Source of the DNA: Colocasia esculenta | Lineage: Eukaryota > Streptophyta > Magnoliopsida > Alismatales > Araceae | Length of the DNA stretch: 64,000 nucleotides | Assembly: GCA_014218235.1 (NCBI GenBank) | Contig: CM024755.1 | Location: forward strand, 83,397,960-83,461,959 | Reading direction: 5' to 3' | Shown: positions 47,947 to 60,121 of the stretch, piece by piece | Layout of the letters: the number at the start of each line of letters is the position of its first letter | Position numbering within the stretch: position 1 is the first letter of the stretch | Program-made: the position numbers and the translations under genes | The notes under the pieces: generated by a model | What the model saw: only the letters and a program-made list of their open reading frames with translations | What the model was told of the DNA's origin: nothing | Database searches by the model: none

Positions 47947-50900
47947 TGTCACACCCCGATATTTAGCAGCGGAATAAATACCAGGGGACGTGAACGATAC
48001 AGATAGACGTATCACAGTTGAATAGCGCAGAGTCACAATTGAACAAAAGAGCACATTTGAGACTATAATATGGTCACCAAAAATATACTTTATTCCATCC
48101 ATTCAGCTAGATACAACCTCACATAGAAAGAATTGACCGAAAAGGTTTATTAATCAAATAACAACGTTTCTCTAATACATCGACTACTCAAATTTCTATT
48201 TATAAGTTGACAACTACTCATATGACAGATGCTCGTCACTCTTGCCCTGTCCCATCTGACTCCACTGGTTCCTCATCACTACCTGAAAAAGGGCAGGATG
48301 ATAGGGGTGAGCGAACTAGCTCAGTAGGATTTACATCTCAATATTGTGCGGGCACTAATATACATGATTAACATTTTAAATAGGCAGATATGCATATGAA
48401 TATGATGACAATGCATGTTTTTCTAACAAGTTGAATAGCAGAGCAGAATGGATATCATATTAGAACAAATGTCGAATTTCATATACAATGGACAGATATT
48501 TCAAGAATAGAGTAATATCAAAAGATTGGCCATATTCAGACAGATAATCACATGATCAGGCGTATCATATCAAATCAAGTCAAACTTATCATATCAAACA
48601 AAGGCACATTTTCACAATCTTGCATGTTTGTTGTGCTATGCCAAGCACCAAGAGTCCATACTCCTGCGGTTAACAAGTACGTTGGGGCGCTCCTCCCTAG
48701 GACTAGACAGGGCCCCTATTGCACAGGCATTGGATCAAGTTTTTGGACCGGAGTCCCACGTTGTGCCGAACAAACATATTCATATTATGGCCACAGAGTT
48801 TCAATGACAAGCTCATAGTAAAAAGAACATGATCATTCATAGAGCCAAGGAATGACAAACAGCTCAAGAGAACAAGGCAGGATAACGACATATCTTATGT
48901 TTCATAATTCATTAATGTCTTGACATGAGGATGTTTCTAAAGACAGATCATATGCAGAATATGTGCTCTCAATTTCCCCAAGAAGGGTGTGCCTATTCGT
49001 GCAAAAGTGTAAGTGATGAGTCACGGATCTTTCCTAGCATGTATGCATATGAGAAATAATTAATTGAACACCGAAAGCATGTAACTATTGGAACTCATAT
49101 ACAAATCATGACCTTAACACCACTAACAAGTCCATACTAACATGTATTCATCCCCACATTCATATCACTCTTATCTTATCAATTGACAATAAGCAAAATC
49201 ACAAGATAATCAAATGAACATAAGGACAATCAAAATTACACATTAGAATCATATTCGTATCATTACCATTTTCTTCAATGGTTTGATTTATTTTAGGTCC
49301 ATGCATACTATATAACATCATGCACATGCTTGTAGATATCATGAAATGATCAGACCCAAAAATATGCAAAATCTTGTAAGGGTAGTGTCGACACTAGATC
49401 AAGTTGTGTCGACACGATGCTTCAAACACAAGACAAAATAATGCAAAACTGGTCAAGTAGTGTAGACATTAGTTCAGGCAGTGTCGACACAGTGCTTCAA
49501 ATACAAGGCAAAAAGGTCAAGTAGTGTCGACACAGTCCAGGTAGTGTCGACACTAGAGACAGCTCCCAGAACACCTTCTGGCCAAGCTGGGACAGTGTGT
49601 CGACACTAGCCCAAGTAGTGTCGACACTAGAAGCCTTCCCAGAACACCTTCTGGGCTGTTTTGGGACAGTGTGTCGACACTAGCCAAAGTAGTGTCGACA
49701 CTAGTGCCCTTCCAGAACAAAACTTATAAGTCATGTGGAACCCGAAAACACATCTCATGCAGCGATTCACTTCTAACTCTTATAACTCTCTAAAGAATGA
49801 CATTTGGATAACACGTTCAACACTAAAGATGAAGAGGACAACTAGTGGAAGAACTTTGATGTTGAGGGTTTGATCTAATTCGGTCTCAAATCTCAAGAAA
49901 ACACATGAAGAACAAAAAGTCAAGTGTAGCCCGAAATCGTAGTATCATGCAGTGACTCTCTTACAAATCTTACAACTCTCTAACGAAAGACTGTTGGGTA
50001 AAACGTCCAACATAAAAGATGATCGTGACTTCAAGTAGAAGAACTTTTGTGAAGGAAGTTTAGTCAAATTTGGTCTCAAATCTCGTGCATAATAAGAAGA
50101 ACGGGAATAAGCCCTAACTGGGCACGACTTAGAGAAAACGATCAATACTCCATGCATACTCCGTGAAAATTGGGCAAATCAAGTGCAAATGAACATAGAC
50201 ACGATGCTCTACATGATGGTATATTTTTTCTTTAATCTTGGCCCGAGAACACCTATCTTTATGAAGATCTAAGACCAGTCGACGTTCTGGACGCAGCAGA
50301 GGATGAAAGGGGGATGAAGCTCCTGGTTCCCAGCCTTTCTCCTTCTCCTCTGAAGCCCTATCCTGCCTCCAAACGACCCCAACTCATTGTTAAACCTTCC
50401 CCAAGAGTTTAAGGATGAGTTCTTATAGATCTAGGGTGTACCAACAAGTCCTAACGGGACTAGGAAAGGGGCTGCGAATTCTGTTTCCTAGTTTCCAAGA
50501 AATCTGGGATTCTCTCACCCAAAGGAGGTAGCAAAGGTTAAGGAACCTCCTCTTAGAGTTGGGTTCGGTTTTGACTTACCTTACATGACTAATCACCCAT
50601 ATTTTAGCTCTAAATTACCCTCCTTAATTATTGCATAATTACATACACGAATGTTTGGGTATTTCCTTGTCCCAATTTTTATACTTGGGCCAAATGTGCT
50701 CCATTGGCCCAATCTTGTTAATGGGTTATTAATACATAATGTTGGAAGTCTCTCCAACATGTTTATTTAATTTATGGTCGGGTTATTTTTCCGCGTTAAC
50801 AATTTTCCGACTTAGTTTCTAAACTCGGGTAATTTGTCACGTGTGACGTACACTCGGCCAATCGAATTTTCCATTGCACGAATTTCTTTGTAGAACACTT

Positions 50901-51588
50901 ATAGATCATATTTAGAGTTGGTGTATAATTTTTACGGAATTTTACGATGTGTTTTCTCACGTACGATAGTGGTACGTAAGTTCTATCATTCCGATGATAC
51001 GAAAGTTATTTATTTACGAATTTCATACTTGAATTTGTTCATGGGTCATAAGTTGTCCATTGAGCCGATTTCTTTTATGGACTATCCCCACATATTGTTT
51101 GGAGTCCACCATAAATTTCTCATTTAGTTTATAATCTCATTTTATACACCTGATAATGGGTTGTCTCACTTATTTCCTAATTACGATAAGAAATCACACT
51201 AACTCTTAAATATACCCCAAATGACTTTTATTGACCCAAATTTCTTGATGAATCATTAGAATATATTATTTGAAGTCCATCTATAATTTTTATTAAATTT
51301 CCTGACTTATCTATGTATGTGTGATAATGATTTCTAGACTTATCCCCTGATTACGATACTCAGTCGCAAAACGCCTTAAACTTGGACCATCCAATTTTTC
51401 TTTGCATGAATTTCTATGTGGATCATTAGGAAGAATTATTTAGAGTTGAACTATGATTTTATGAAATTTTCTAATGGGTTTTTGTATGTATGATAATGAC
51501 ACGTGCATTTTTGCTATTTCACAAATATTGATTTTATCGTTTTCGATTTATTTCTAATTTCCAATTACCGAATTTCCGGGGTGTTACA
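47947..51588 (-). repeat. 5' LTR (3642 bp) of the defective gypsy element
   Basis: The copy of 42901-46540, with the same palindrome array at 49385-49701. One palindrome here is mutated to GTGTAGACAT. Confidence 0.92.
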
Positions 51589-51593
51589 TATTT

Positions 51594-53202
51594 GAAATTT
51601 TGTTGAGTTTTTGGAATATTTGAATTTTTGTTGATTTTAGAAAATATTTGAATTTTTATGGAGATTTTTGAAATATTTTATTTTTATGTGATTTTGGAAA
51701 TATTTGATTTTTTTTTGAATTTTGGAAGTATTTGATTTTTTGTGGATTTTGGAAATATTCAATTTTTTTTTAGAATTTTTGGAAATATTCGATTTTTTTG
51801 TTTGTGATTTTGGAACATTGCCAAGTCATGTCGTCATTAGAGTTATAAAGATTTACTAGCGAGGTGTCCTTGTTACCTCCCGTTTCATTAAGGAATGCCC
51901 AGAGTAGGGCGTGCGTTTTAACGTGGCGCCCACGGGCTGATTGCACTGGGTTGACAGTGCACTGCCAAAGCCACGCCTGAAAAGGCAACTAGGTCTGGCA
52001 GGGAGAAAGGGAAGAAAATTTGGAGATAAGCTTGATATGGGTTATTGAGGGGTTGGGTTTGACTTCCTTCCTTGGCACAGCCGTCAGAAGGTCCAGTCTC
52101 ATTAAACACTGGGGCTTTTGAATTATTTTGGAATCTTGAGTGATAACCATTTGATTGTAGGGACATGCGTACGACCGGGTCCATTTGGATCTCCGCGGGG
52201 ACTTTGCCACTCTTTGTCATGCCCTATTAGACTTGATTGGTTTTTGTTTTTTGCATGCATACGTCCAGGTCCATTTGGATCCCTGTGGGGACTTTGCCGC
52301 TCTTGACATGCATTTTGACTTTGATTTTTCTTGGTCATTTGATTTGCCCATTTTGGAGACGTCCTCTTATGACAGAGAGTTTTGGGTTGGTTGCCTTGCC
52401 CAGACTACCTCTACTACCCATACTTTGGCCGAATAAGTGGAGAAACAGACATCTTGTGCCTTTCAGGCGTGGCTGTGATAGTGACGGTGTCTACCGGAAG
52501 CAATCAGCTTAGGGCGCCGTGATGTATGTTGCCCATGCTAAGGGAAAACCTTAATGACCCGGGAGGGAATTTTGGACTCTTGGCATGGAATTCTCATAAC
52601 AGAAATGCTGCGATGGCATGGCAATGTTGAATATTCATATTTTTTATGGATTTTTTTGTTGACACTAATAATAAAGAATTCAGAGGGTAAAGGAAGGACT
52701 AATGCCCTACGCTGGGGCGAGACTCAGAGGTTTACAAGAATTTACATTTCGGAAATTTAAAGAAATATATGGCGGCTAAAGCCCCGAAAATAATGTGAGA
52801 AGGGTCGAAGGACCCGATTAGAGTTGGGAGGGACGAATGCCCGGAGTTGGGGGCAAGACTTAGAGGTCTACCAGAATTTACATTTTTTTTATTTAGAATT
52901 ACAGGGATGTGTGGGGGCTAAAACCCCTAAAATAATGCAAGAAGGGCCGAAGGACCCGATTAAATGCGGCAAGGAGAGAGTGGAGGAAAGACTTTGGAGA
53001 CTCTGGCGGGGCCGGAGGGGATTGGAAAAGAAGGAGAGCGTGGTGCCCTGAAAGAAGGAAGGAATCCGACAGGGTCGGAGGAGAGAAAGGAAAAAGCCGG
53101 CCGCGAGGGGCCAGAAAGGAGGGCGCGCCGCGTGGGACGTGAGATGGAGATGTGCCACGTGGGGCACAGGATGGAGACGTGCCGCGTGGGGCACAAGAAA
53201 GA
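51594..53202 (-). repeat. Interior of the large element: tandem duplications, no gene
   Basis: 51594-51820 is the AT-rich TTTGGAAATATTTGAATTTT minisatellite that hosts the nested insertion. At 52150-52310 a block of about 100 bp occurs twice (marked by GGTCCATTTGGATC and GGGGACTTTGCC). At 52680-52960 a block of about 135 bp occurs twice (marked by GGGTCGAAGGACCCGATTA or its GCC variant). No coding frame is supported. Confidence 0.6.
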
Positions 53203-53418
53203 GATGTGCCACGAGGGGCATGGAAGGGAGACCTGCCAGGCGTGGCACCATGGGAAGATGTGCCACGAGGGGCATGGAAGGGAGACCTGCCAGGCGTGGC
53301 ACCATGGGAAGATGTGCCACGAGGGGCACAGAAGGGAGACGTGCCAGGCGTGGCACAATGGGAAGATGTGCCACGAGGGGCACAGAAGGGAGACGTGCCA
53401 GGCATGGCACAATGGGCA
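53203..53418 (-). repeat. 54-bp minisatellite, four copies
   Basis: Exact 54-bp period starting at 53203, 53257, 53311 and 53365 (GATGTGCCACGAGGGGCA... TGCCAGGCGTGGCAC). The unit is a multiple of three, so all six frames stay open, which explains several long open frames here. Confidence 0.95.
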
Positions 53419-53492
53419 CGGAAGGGAGAGTAAGGAGTACAAAAAGAGGCGCGATGCCCAGTGCAAGAGGATGGATTGTACAACAAATGAAA

Positions 53493-56013
53493 TTAAAATG
53501 CCTCCCGTGGGGAGGGAATGTGGAGAACCCATGGAAAGGTGCTAAGAAGCACAAAAGATGATTGGAAAGGAAATGGAAAAGATGGAGGCCCCCTGGTCTT
53601 TTGCCTTGCCCGGCGTTTAATATTCCGCTTGGGAATCGACATTTTGACCCCCAGGTATTTCCTCACAAAATGTGCCCAGCGGGCAGATGGTCTTGCTCTT
53701 CTCATCGGGATTGAACGACTCTCAATGATTGGAGGGCTGTTGACTTCCATCGGCATTTCAAAAAATAGCGGTAACTCCCTTGGAATGTAGTTTAACGAAA
53801 AGGTGGGGAGTTCCACTGGAGGAATTGGAAGCAACAACGAGGGGACCGTGCCCGAAGATTGTATAATGTTTGACATGGAAGGGGGTACGACCCCTTGAGT
53901 AATAGATTGTGCCAAGAATTTGGCCTTGGGGTGCGTGAGCACAATATGAGAAGCTGACCCCTTCACTAGAGTGGGAAGGTTCACAACAATGGTGTGAGGG
54001 GTCATGAGAGCTTGGAGGGTTTGATTCCCTATGAGTATTTTGAAATAAACCCGGTTGGCAACGGGTATGATCGACATAGATTTAGAAGGCCTCTTGACGG
54101 CCATGATTGGAGGGGAGGACTCCCGCTCGGTGAATGTGCCCGGTACAGAAACAATGACCGGCATGCGAGGAATGTAATCTTAAAGTTTGAATAGCATGCC
54201 CGGTCCCGGGTCTTCCTTCTTTTGCTGACGCCTTTTGCTCCTTAAAAACTTGCGCCTGCTCCATTGGATGGGGGTAGATGTGGTGGGTGTAATGGGGGGC
54301 TATATGGCCGGTGGAGGTGTAGTAGGTTGAAGGGGAAGATCTGCTCGGGTTCGGTTACCAATGGTGTTGGCGCAATGGGAGGTGTAATGATTGGTGTAAT
54401 GGTGGGTGGAGGCTTAATTATGGAAGGTTTAATGATAATAGATGGCAATGTGGGAGGCGTAGGTAAATGGCGTACGAACATGACCTCGGAAGGTTCAACG
54501 TCGTAACACGAAGTGGTTTCGCATATGGGTTGGGCATTGGCAACCTCAGCCCGAGCAATAGGCTGTGGTGGAGGTTGAGGTTGTTGTGGTGGAGGCATGG
54601 GAGCTGGCATGGGTGCTGGAGCAGGTGCAACGTGGGGCGTAGGAGCTTCTTCTTGTATAGGGGCATGGTAGGGCCCGGTTGGGGTTGCTGAGTCTGAAAA
54701 GGACAAATCGGTGGACGCCTGGGTGGAGGCATGTTGTGGTAGATGGGTAGTGTATGTGTAGGGATATATGATGTGGGAGGTGGATGGTGGATGGCGTCCA
54801 CTGATTTGTTCTTTCTCGGTTTAATTTGATCAAATAGCTCCGCGATTGGGGAGTCCATTAAATGGGCTTGAATGTAACGTCCCCGCTCGTAGAGCTCCTC
54901 CATGGAGGTAATCTGGTTCATGGCCAGGATGTGCCTGAACCTCAAAGTAGAGTTGGAAATGATGATCTTGACTTGCTCTGACTCCGAGAGCTCATGCTGC
55001 ATTCTTGTGGCCATTGACCTCCAACGGTCGGCAAATTGTACAAATTGCCTCGTCGGCCCTCATCTTCTCGGATGCTAGATCCGTGATAGAGAGATAGGGG
55101 CTGAAGCGGTCTTTGTACCTCTGAAGGAATTTTTTATGAAGGGGGCGGAAGTCCCCGACCTCACTTAGCTCTAGGGAGTAGAACCATTCGAGTGCAGGGC
55201 CGTCAAGAGATTTTCTAAATAAATATGCCAAGGTAATGGGGTCTCGCTGCCAACGAGAAGACTCATAAAGGAATTCCTTGACATGAGGTAGGGATTACCC
55301 GTGCCATTGTACAATCGGTACGTCGGCATCTCCGAAGGATGTATATAAATCTGTGGGAGAGCCGGCATGGCGGCGACAGGGTCACCCATGGGATTTGAAA
55401 GCTTATTTATTTGACTCTCCAGGTTGTTCAATTTCTGGAGAAGAGCATGTTGGAGTGGAGTAGGTTGCTACTGGGCAAATGAGGAAGTACATGGGGGTGG
55501 CCTTGAATTAGTGGGCCTTCCCAAGGGGTGGTCTATACAGACCGGAGCACGGGAGTGCAATTGGCCAGGGGGACGAGCTGATGAAGAATGTACAGGGGCA
55601 TGTGGCGAAGTCTCCGAAATGTACAAAGGTGGGTGCCTAAGAGAGGGAGAAGGAGAGGGAGAAGAAGAGGAAGAAGGAGAGGGAGAAGGAGAGGAAGAAG
55701 GAGAGGGAGAAGGAGTCACACCCTCAACTAAAGATTGTATGAAATTGAGCAGTTGAGAGGTGAGTTGATCAAGGGCATGTAGGACATTTTGGACCGTAGG
55801 GTCTTGGTGGGGGGAAGGCTCTTGCCGGGTTCTGATTGGAGGCAAATGCGAGGAGACATCATATTGGTCAGCGCGTGGTGTGCGCACATAACCATAGGAA
55901 GTTGAAGGTTGTCCCTCACGGTGATGAAATGGACAGACATGGGATTGGAAAGATTGGACGCTTGAATTATCCTCATAGTCTATATAAAAATTAGCATGGT
56001 AATGTGGGTCCAT
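53493..56013 (-). pseudogene. gag: gag of the large element, broken
   Basis: The likely start is MDPHYHANFYIDYEDNSS at 56013. A Ser/Pro-rich stretch (PSPSPSSSPSPS) lies at about 55640-55720. A TAG after SFAQ near 55467 is in frame with QPTPLQHALLQKL. The gag domain reads RLYNGTGNP, HVKEFLYESSRWQRDPITLA, LFRKSLDGPALEWFYSLELS, KFLQRYKDRFS and ELYERGRYIQAHLMDSPIAE, with frame changes near 55290 and 55040. A long proline-rich region follows (54240-54700), then an unrecognised block (VPGTFTERESSPPIMAVKRP, AHFVRKYLGVKMSIPKRNIK). No protease or RT motif was found. Confidence 0.65.
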
Positions 56014-57196
56014 TTTTAACAAGACAATAAGCAAAACAAACAAGTTGAACAAAGATTAACCAATCAATGATGTGGTTCAAACAAGTTATGATTCTTAACG
56101 CTTGTTTTTAGGAGTTTCACAACTTAATTAAATGGATTGAAAAGCATTGTGTCACTCCAGGTGAGATCCTAGTTGGGTAGAGTATGAATACTTCGGGGTG
56201 CAACTAGAATCACTTCTTACCATGCAATAGGATAGCTAACCTGGGCCAACGGAAGGGTACCGCCAGCTCGGTCCGCCGTAAGGGAATCCACGGGATACGG
56301 AGTCTTACGGGGTTCCGGGAGAAGGTTCGCTAGTCCAAAGGGACGGAATGCCCAATGGAAAGCTTGCCTTCACTGGAAGGGTGTGTGGAGCCTAGGATAT
56401 GAGGGAAGGAGGTCCCTCGACCAATGCAAAAATGCCATGCATGTGACAGTTTATAGCAAAAATGGCAGCAAAGGGGGCGCATTTCTGTCAGTCAGTCAAA
56501 TCGTGTCTGGTACAGCGACCGCAATTTGACTGAATCACGTCCAGTCACCAGGCCGCGGATTTGGAAGCCACTAAAGGCTGCTAGAGATGCGGTCGGTCCC
56601 TGTAGACGGATTGTCAGACCGAAATGTGTCGGCTTTTGCCGTTGCGACAAGAAACAGAAACGCGTTTGGATTGTCGGCCGTGTTATCAAGCAATGAATCG
56701 CGTCCTCTGTGTGGGACGTGATTCCAAACAGGCACCCGAGAGCAAAAAGAAAGTAGGGAAGAAAATAGTAAACGCAGGGTATGTGTATAAGGACAAGGAA
56801 ATAAACATGTCGGCCTTGGCCGGCGCGACAACAAATGCGTTGGCTCAGGCCGCCGCGACAAGAAACAGTGACGTGTCGGCCTTGGCCGGCATGACACGAA
56901 GGTAGTAACGCGTCGGCTTTGGCCGCCGCGATACGAAACGGGGACGTGTCTGGTCAACCGGCCGCGTTCTCACCCAGAATCACGTCCCCTGTATTGGACA
57001 CGATTCCAACGACAACCTAAGGATAGAAAAAAAATCAGGAAATATACAGGGAAAAATAAAAAGAAACTAAACACACCGCATGCTTTGTATATGTATAAAA
57101 ATGGTAAAAGAAGGAGAGGCACGCGAGGGTGCCAAAGAAAGTGCCACGTGGGGCATGAGAGAGGGGGGTAATCAAATGGAAAAAATGCAAAAGAGG
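56014..57196 (-). other. 5' leader of the large element
   Basis: Non-coding leader between primer site and gag, with further GCGTC/GACGC-type short repeats at about 56480-56990 like those in the LTR. No gene. Confidence 0.5.
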
Positions 57197-57214
57197 TCCC
57201 ACCGTGATCGCCAA
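57197..57214 (-). other. Probable primer binding site of the large element
   Basis: On the minus strand TGGCGATCACGGTGGGAC starts two bases inside the 5' LTR border. The TGGCG start is typical of Tat/Athila-type primer sites. The tRNA was not identified. Confidence 0.45.
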
Positions 57215-57216
57215 AC

Positions 57217-59130
57217 TGTAGGTATCGTTTTCCGTCTTTCCCTTTTTCCCTCCAGCGAGGTTCCCTTTTCGAAGGGGGACGCCAAAGGAGAGAGGAAATG
57301 GAACAAACGAAAAGAACGAGGCCCACAAAGAGGGGGATGAAATAGTGGAAAAGAAAAGGAAAGTGGGAAATGACGGAAAATAAAAAAGATCATGATCGCC
57401 AGGCACGCGAGGGTGCCGAATGGAAGATGCACGACGAGGGGTGCAGGTGGAAGAATGTGATTGCGAGAAATACCTTTTGGAGCGTGGGAGGTTGCACGAG
57501 GGTGTGGGTCCTTTCGTCCTCTACGAGCACGGCTGGCCGTGGTAGAGGGCGTTTTTCTCGTTTGATTACCCTGAGAAAAAAAATAAGACAAAGAAAGGAA
57601 AAGAGGATTAGCCAAATAATGTGCAGTACCGAATACGAAAGAATGAAATGAAATACATGAATAGCATGGGGGACGACTCACCGTGTGGTGGCTTTTAAAC
57701 CCCTAAAAATAGGTGTGTGTGTGTGTGTATGCATGCATGTGTGTGTGTATAAAAAGGAGTAAAGGGCCACGTGGGACCCGAGGAGATGAAAATAAAAAGA
57801 ACCACGTGGGGCCCGGAGGAGGTAAATGAGAAGAGAAAAGGGGAAAGGGGAGGGGGTGCTTCCCCGAATGTTGGATGGCGTGGCGGCGTTGCCGGTTGGA
57901 TGATGGAGGGTGGAGGAAGATGCTTCCGCCTAGCTCCGCTTCGGTGCGGGTGGAAGACGGAAGAAGACGACGCCTGACTCCAGGGGATCGGATGGACGGC
58001 GCGGAGTGGAAGGTACCCCCGGGCTCGAATGTCGAGGTGGGAATTCGGCAGGGCTTCGCCGCAGTGAGTGGACCCCTCTCTACAAATGACCATTGGGGGT
58101 TTATTTATAGAGGTGACATCTTAGAATCGCGTCCGGTACAGCGGACGCGACCTTTAGAGTGAAATGCGTCTGAGCGACAGGCCGTGATTAGAATCGCGTC
58201 AGGACAGCGCACCGCGACTTGAATTGGATCGCGTCCGGGCGGCAGGCCGTGATTCGCAAGTTTGGTTTGATGAGACAGGCGCACGATTGCCGCCATGCTT
58301 CTTAATCGCGTCCTATCAGGATGCCATGATAAGGAGCAGAATCGCATCTGCCAGGGCTGCCGCGACTTGAAACGCGGCGGCCATGGCCGACGCGATTGCC
58401 TTAGGGGCAATATTTCGAGGCATGCACTTACGTGCGCTGTCTGCTGACGTGGAATTATGACTTGACCTCTCTGAATCATGTCTGCTGACAAGGACGCGAT
58501 TACATGATTTTCTCATGATTACGGGCCTGGGTGCGACGACTTTCTGGGCCACAACCGACTTTGAATCGTGTCCTAGATGCAGGACTCGACTATGCGTAGC
58601 CGACTTTGAATAGCGTCCGAGAGGAGGGACGTGACTATAAACTGAATCGCGTCGGCACCACACGACACGATAAGGTTTTCGAATTTTATTTATAAAAATG
58701 CTGCCAAAAGTAAAATTAGAATCGCGTCGCCTATGGAAGACGCGTTCAGAAAAAGGGCAATTTTCATAAATAAAATAAGAATTCATTGTCGCGTCGTGCA
58801 GAACCGACGTGTTAAGTATATAGTCGCGGCCGACTTTCCTGTCGCGTTAAGGTCGCGCCCATGAAGGCCGTCGTGTTAAGCCAAGGTATCCTGAATCGCG
58901 TCCGAGTTACTGGACGCCTTTAGGGACGCGGTTGTCATACCCGTCGTGACATGGAATTGATGCCTATAATTCCCGAGGGGCCTTGGAAATGAAGGGGAAG
59001 CACCGGGGAAGAATGGGGGTGATCCATAATGATGGGGAAAACACTCTTGCAAGGCAAAAAGAGGGCCATTTGTGGCGTTATGGCGCAACATGAAATTTGC
59101 CCGCGGTAGAGCCAAATTTGCGTGTCTACA
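57217..59130 (-). repeat. 5' LTR of the large element
   Basis: Holds a dense set of AATCGCGTC words and the inverted repeat CGCGTCCG...CGGACGCG (58128-58135 and 58142-58149). It is less CpG-depleted than the 3' LTR. Confidence 0.9.
58098..58112 (-). promoter_or_regulatory. Possible TATA box of the large element's 5' LTR
   Basis: CTCTATAAATAAACC on the minus strand fits a plant TATA box. The same site in the 3' LTR (about 40557-40570) reads CTCTATAAATAGACC. This is pattern only. Confidence 0.4.
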
Positions 59131-59801
59131 CCATGTTGATATCTTGGTTCTGAATCGCCCAGAACGTCATATCAGAGTCTGCCTTAGTGCATGTGGAGAA
59201 AGTAGCACTCCTAGGCACTAGAATTTGGCAAACAATGAAGTGCAGAATCTGGTTGAAGGCATTCAACTGATTACTATCAATCTTTCCATCCTTCAGCTTG
59301 TATTCAGTACCAATAATTGACATGAATGTCAACGCTGTCTACTCCACTGCAACCACTAGTAGACACCCCAAAAAGACTCTCCAACAAGTCATATGTAATG
59401 TGAATAGAGGTACCTTTGACTGAGGAGATCAGGGACCCGTCCTCTTCAGATTTTAAGCAGGTGTAAAAGGCCTTCACCAGGTCCGGATAACTGGCCTCTG
59501 AAAAAGTTGCCATTCTAGTCCACTTCATGCTCTGCATTGCAGCTATGACATTGTGCATCCCATTCTTCTCCAAATCAGCCACATCCACTGCCTTGTTACC
59601 GCACAACTTCGTCTTCACTGCTGCAAACCTCTCTTGCTGCTCTGCTGTGAGGAACGTGGTGCTGTAACGGCCAACAGTGACGAAGACCCCAGAAACCGCC
59701 ATGGATTTGAATAGGGAAAGGTTTTGGAGGATCGTAGGAAGGAGTAGAACAAAAGCCCTCAAGAGATTTTGGCAGAAACAGAGGGATTCTTTCGAAATCA
59801 C
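59131..59801 (-). pseudogene. SIRE env-like 3' ORF, N-terminal part
   Basis: First piece of the ORF, cut off by the large insertion. The likely start is MAVSGVFVTVGRYSTTFLTA near 59703. It continues EQQERFAAVKTKLCGNKAVD and LVKAFYTCLKSEEDGSLISS, then shifts frame near 59330 into MTFMSIIGTEYKLKDGKIDS and QILHFIVCQILVPRSATFST. It ends at NQDINM, which continues with EVIIERMKYA at 39696 once one CCATG copy is kept. The pattern matches the plant 'putative transposon protein' ORFs found after pol in SIRE-type elements. No enzyme motif was seen. Confidence 0.6.
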
Positions 59802-60121
59802 AAAGAGAGGAAGCCAGAATTGATAGGGTTTATCGTTCCAAGCGAGTCAAAAGAGATGAGAGAGATAGGTGGAATCGGTGTGGCATAGATTACAAGATTT
59901 AAAAGCGAAAGTTAAAGGTGCTTTTGAAAGGACATAGTAATAAATGCAGAAAACGACAAAAGAGGAGACGATTTCGCAATAGATAAAGTTTTTTTTTTTT
60001 TAAATACTAAACTGTCAAAGCAATTTATGATGCACACACTTAAAGGATTTTCTTAATTCCAAGGGAGAGAATGAGCATTATTCTGAAACTGTTATTATTT
60101 TAGTTATGTGCAGAAAATCTA

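Larger units (their letters stand above)
42901..51588 (-). mobile_element. Defective gypsy element with 3.64-kb LTRs
   Basis: LTRs 42901-46540 and 47947-51588 (TGTCAC.CCCCGATA...GGGGTGTTACA) and duplication TATTT (42896-42900 and 51589-51593). The interior is only 1406 bp. Primer site beside the right LTR and polypurine tract beside the left LTR give the minus orientation. It holds a fragment of RT and a fragment of gag, so it cannot mobilise itself. LTRs are over 80% of its length. The LTR pair is closely similar, so the insertion is fairly young. Confidence 0.92.
39697..59130 (-). mobile_element. Large gag-only gypsy-like (Tat/Ogre-like) element with nested insert
   Basis: LTRs of 1885 bp (39697-41581) and 1914 bp (57217-59130), TGTAGG...GTCTACA, and duplication CCATG (39692-39696 and 59131-59135). 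Without the nested element it is about 10.7 kb. The interior has a gag with Retrotrans_gag-like text but no protease, RT or integrase. It is also rich in tandem duplications. Orientation follows the gag and the primer site beside the right LTR. The Tat/Ogre call rests on the primer-site style and gag text and is tentative. Confidence 0.8.

Noticed and set aside
52889..53554. Several 190-220-codon frames on both strands
   Set aside because: They come from the 54-bp repeat and its flanks; the frames shadow one another and have no domain.
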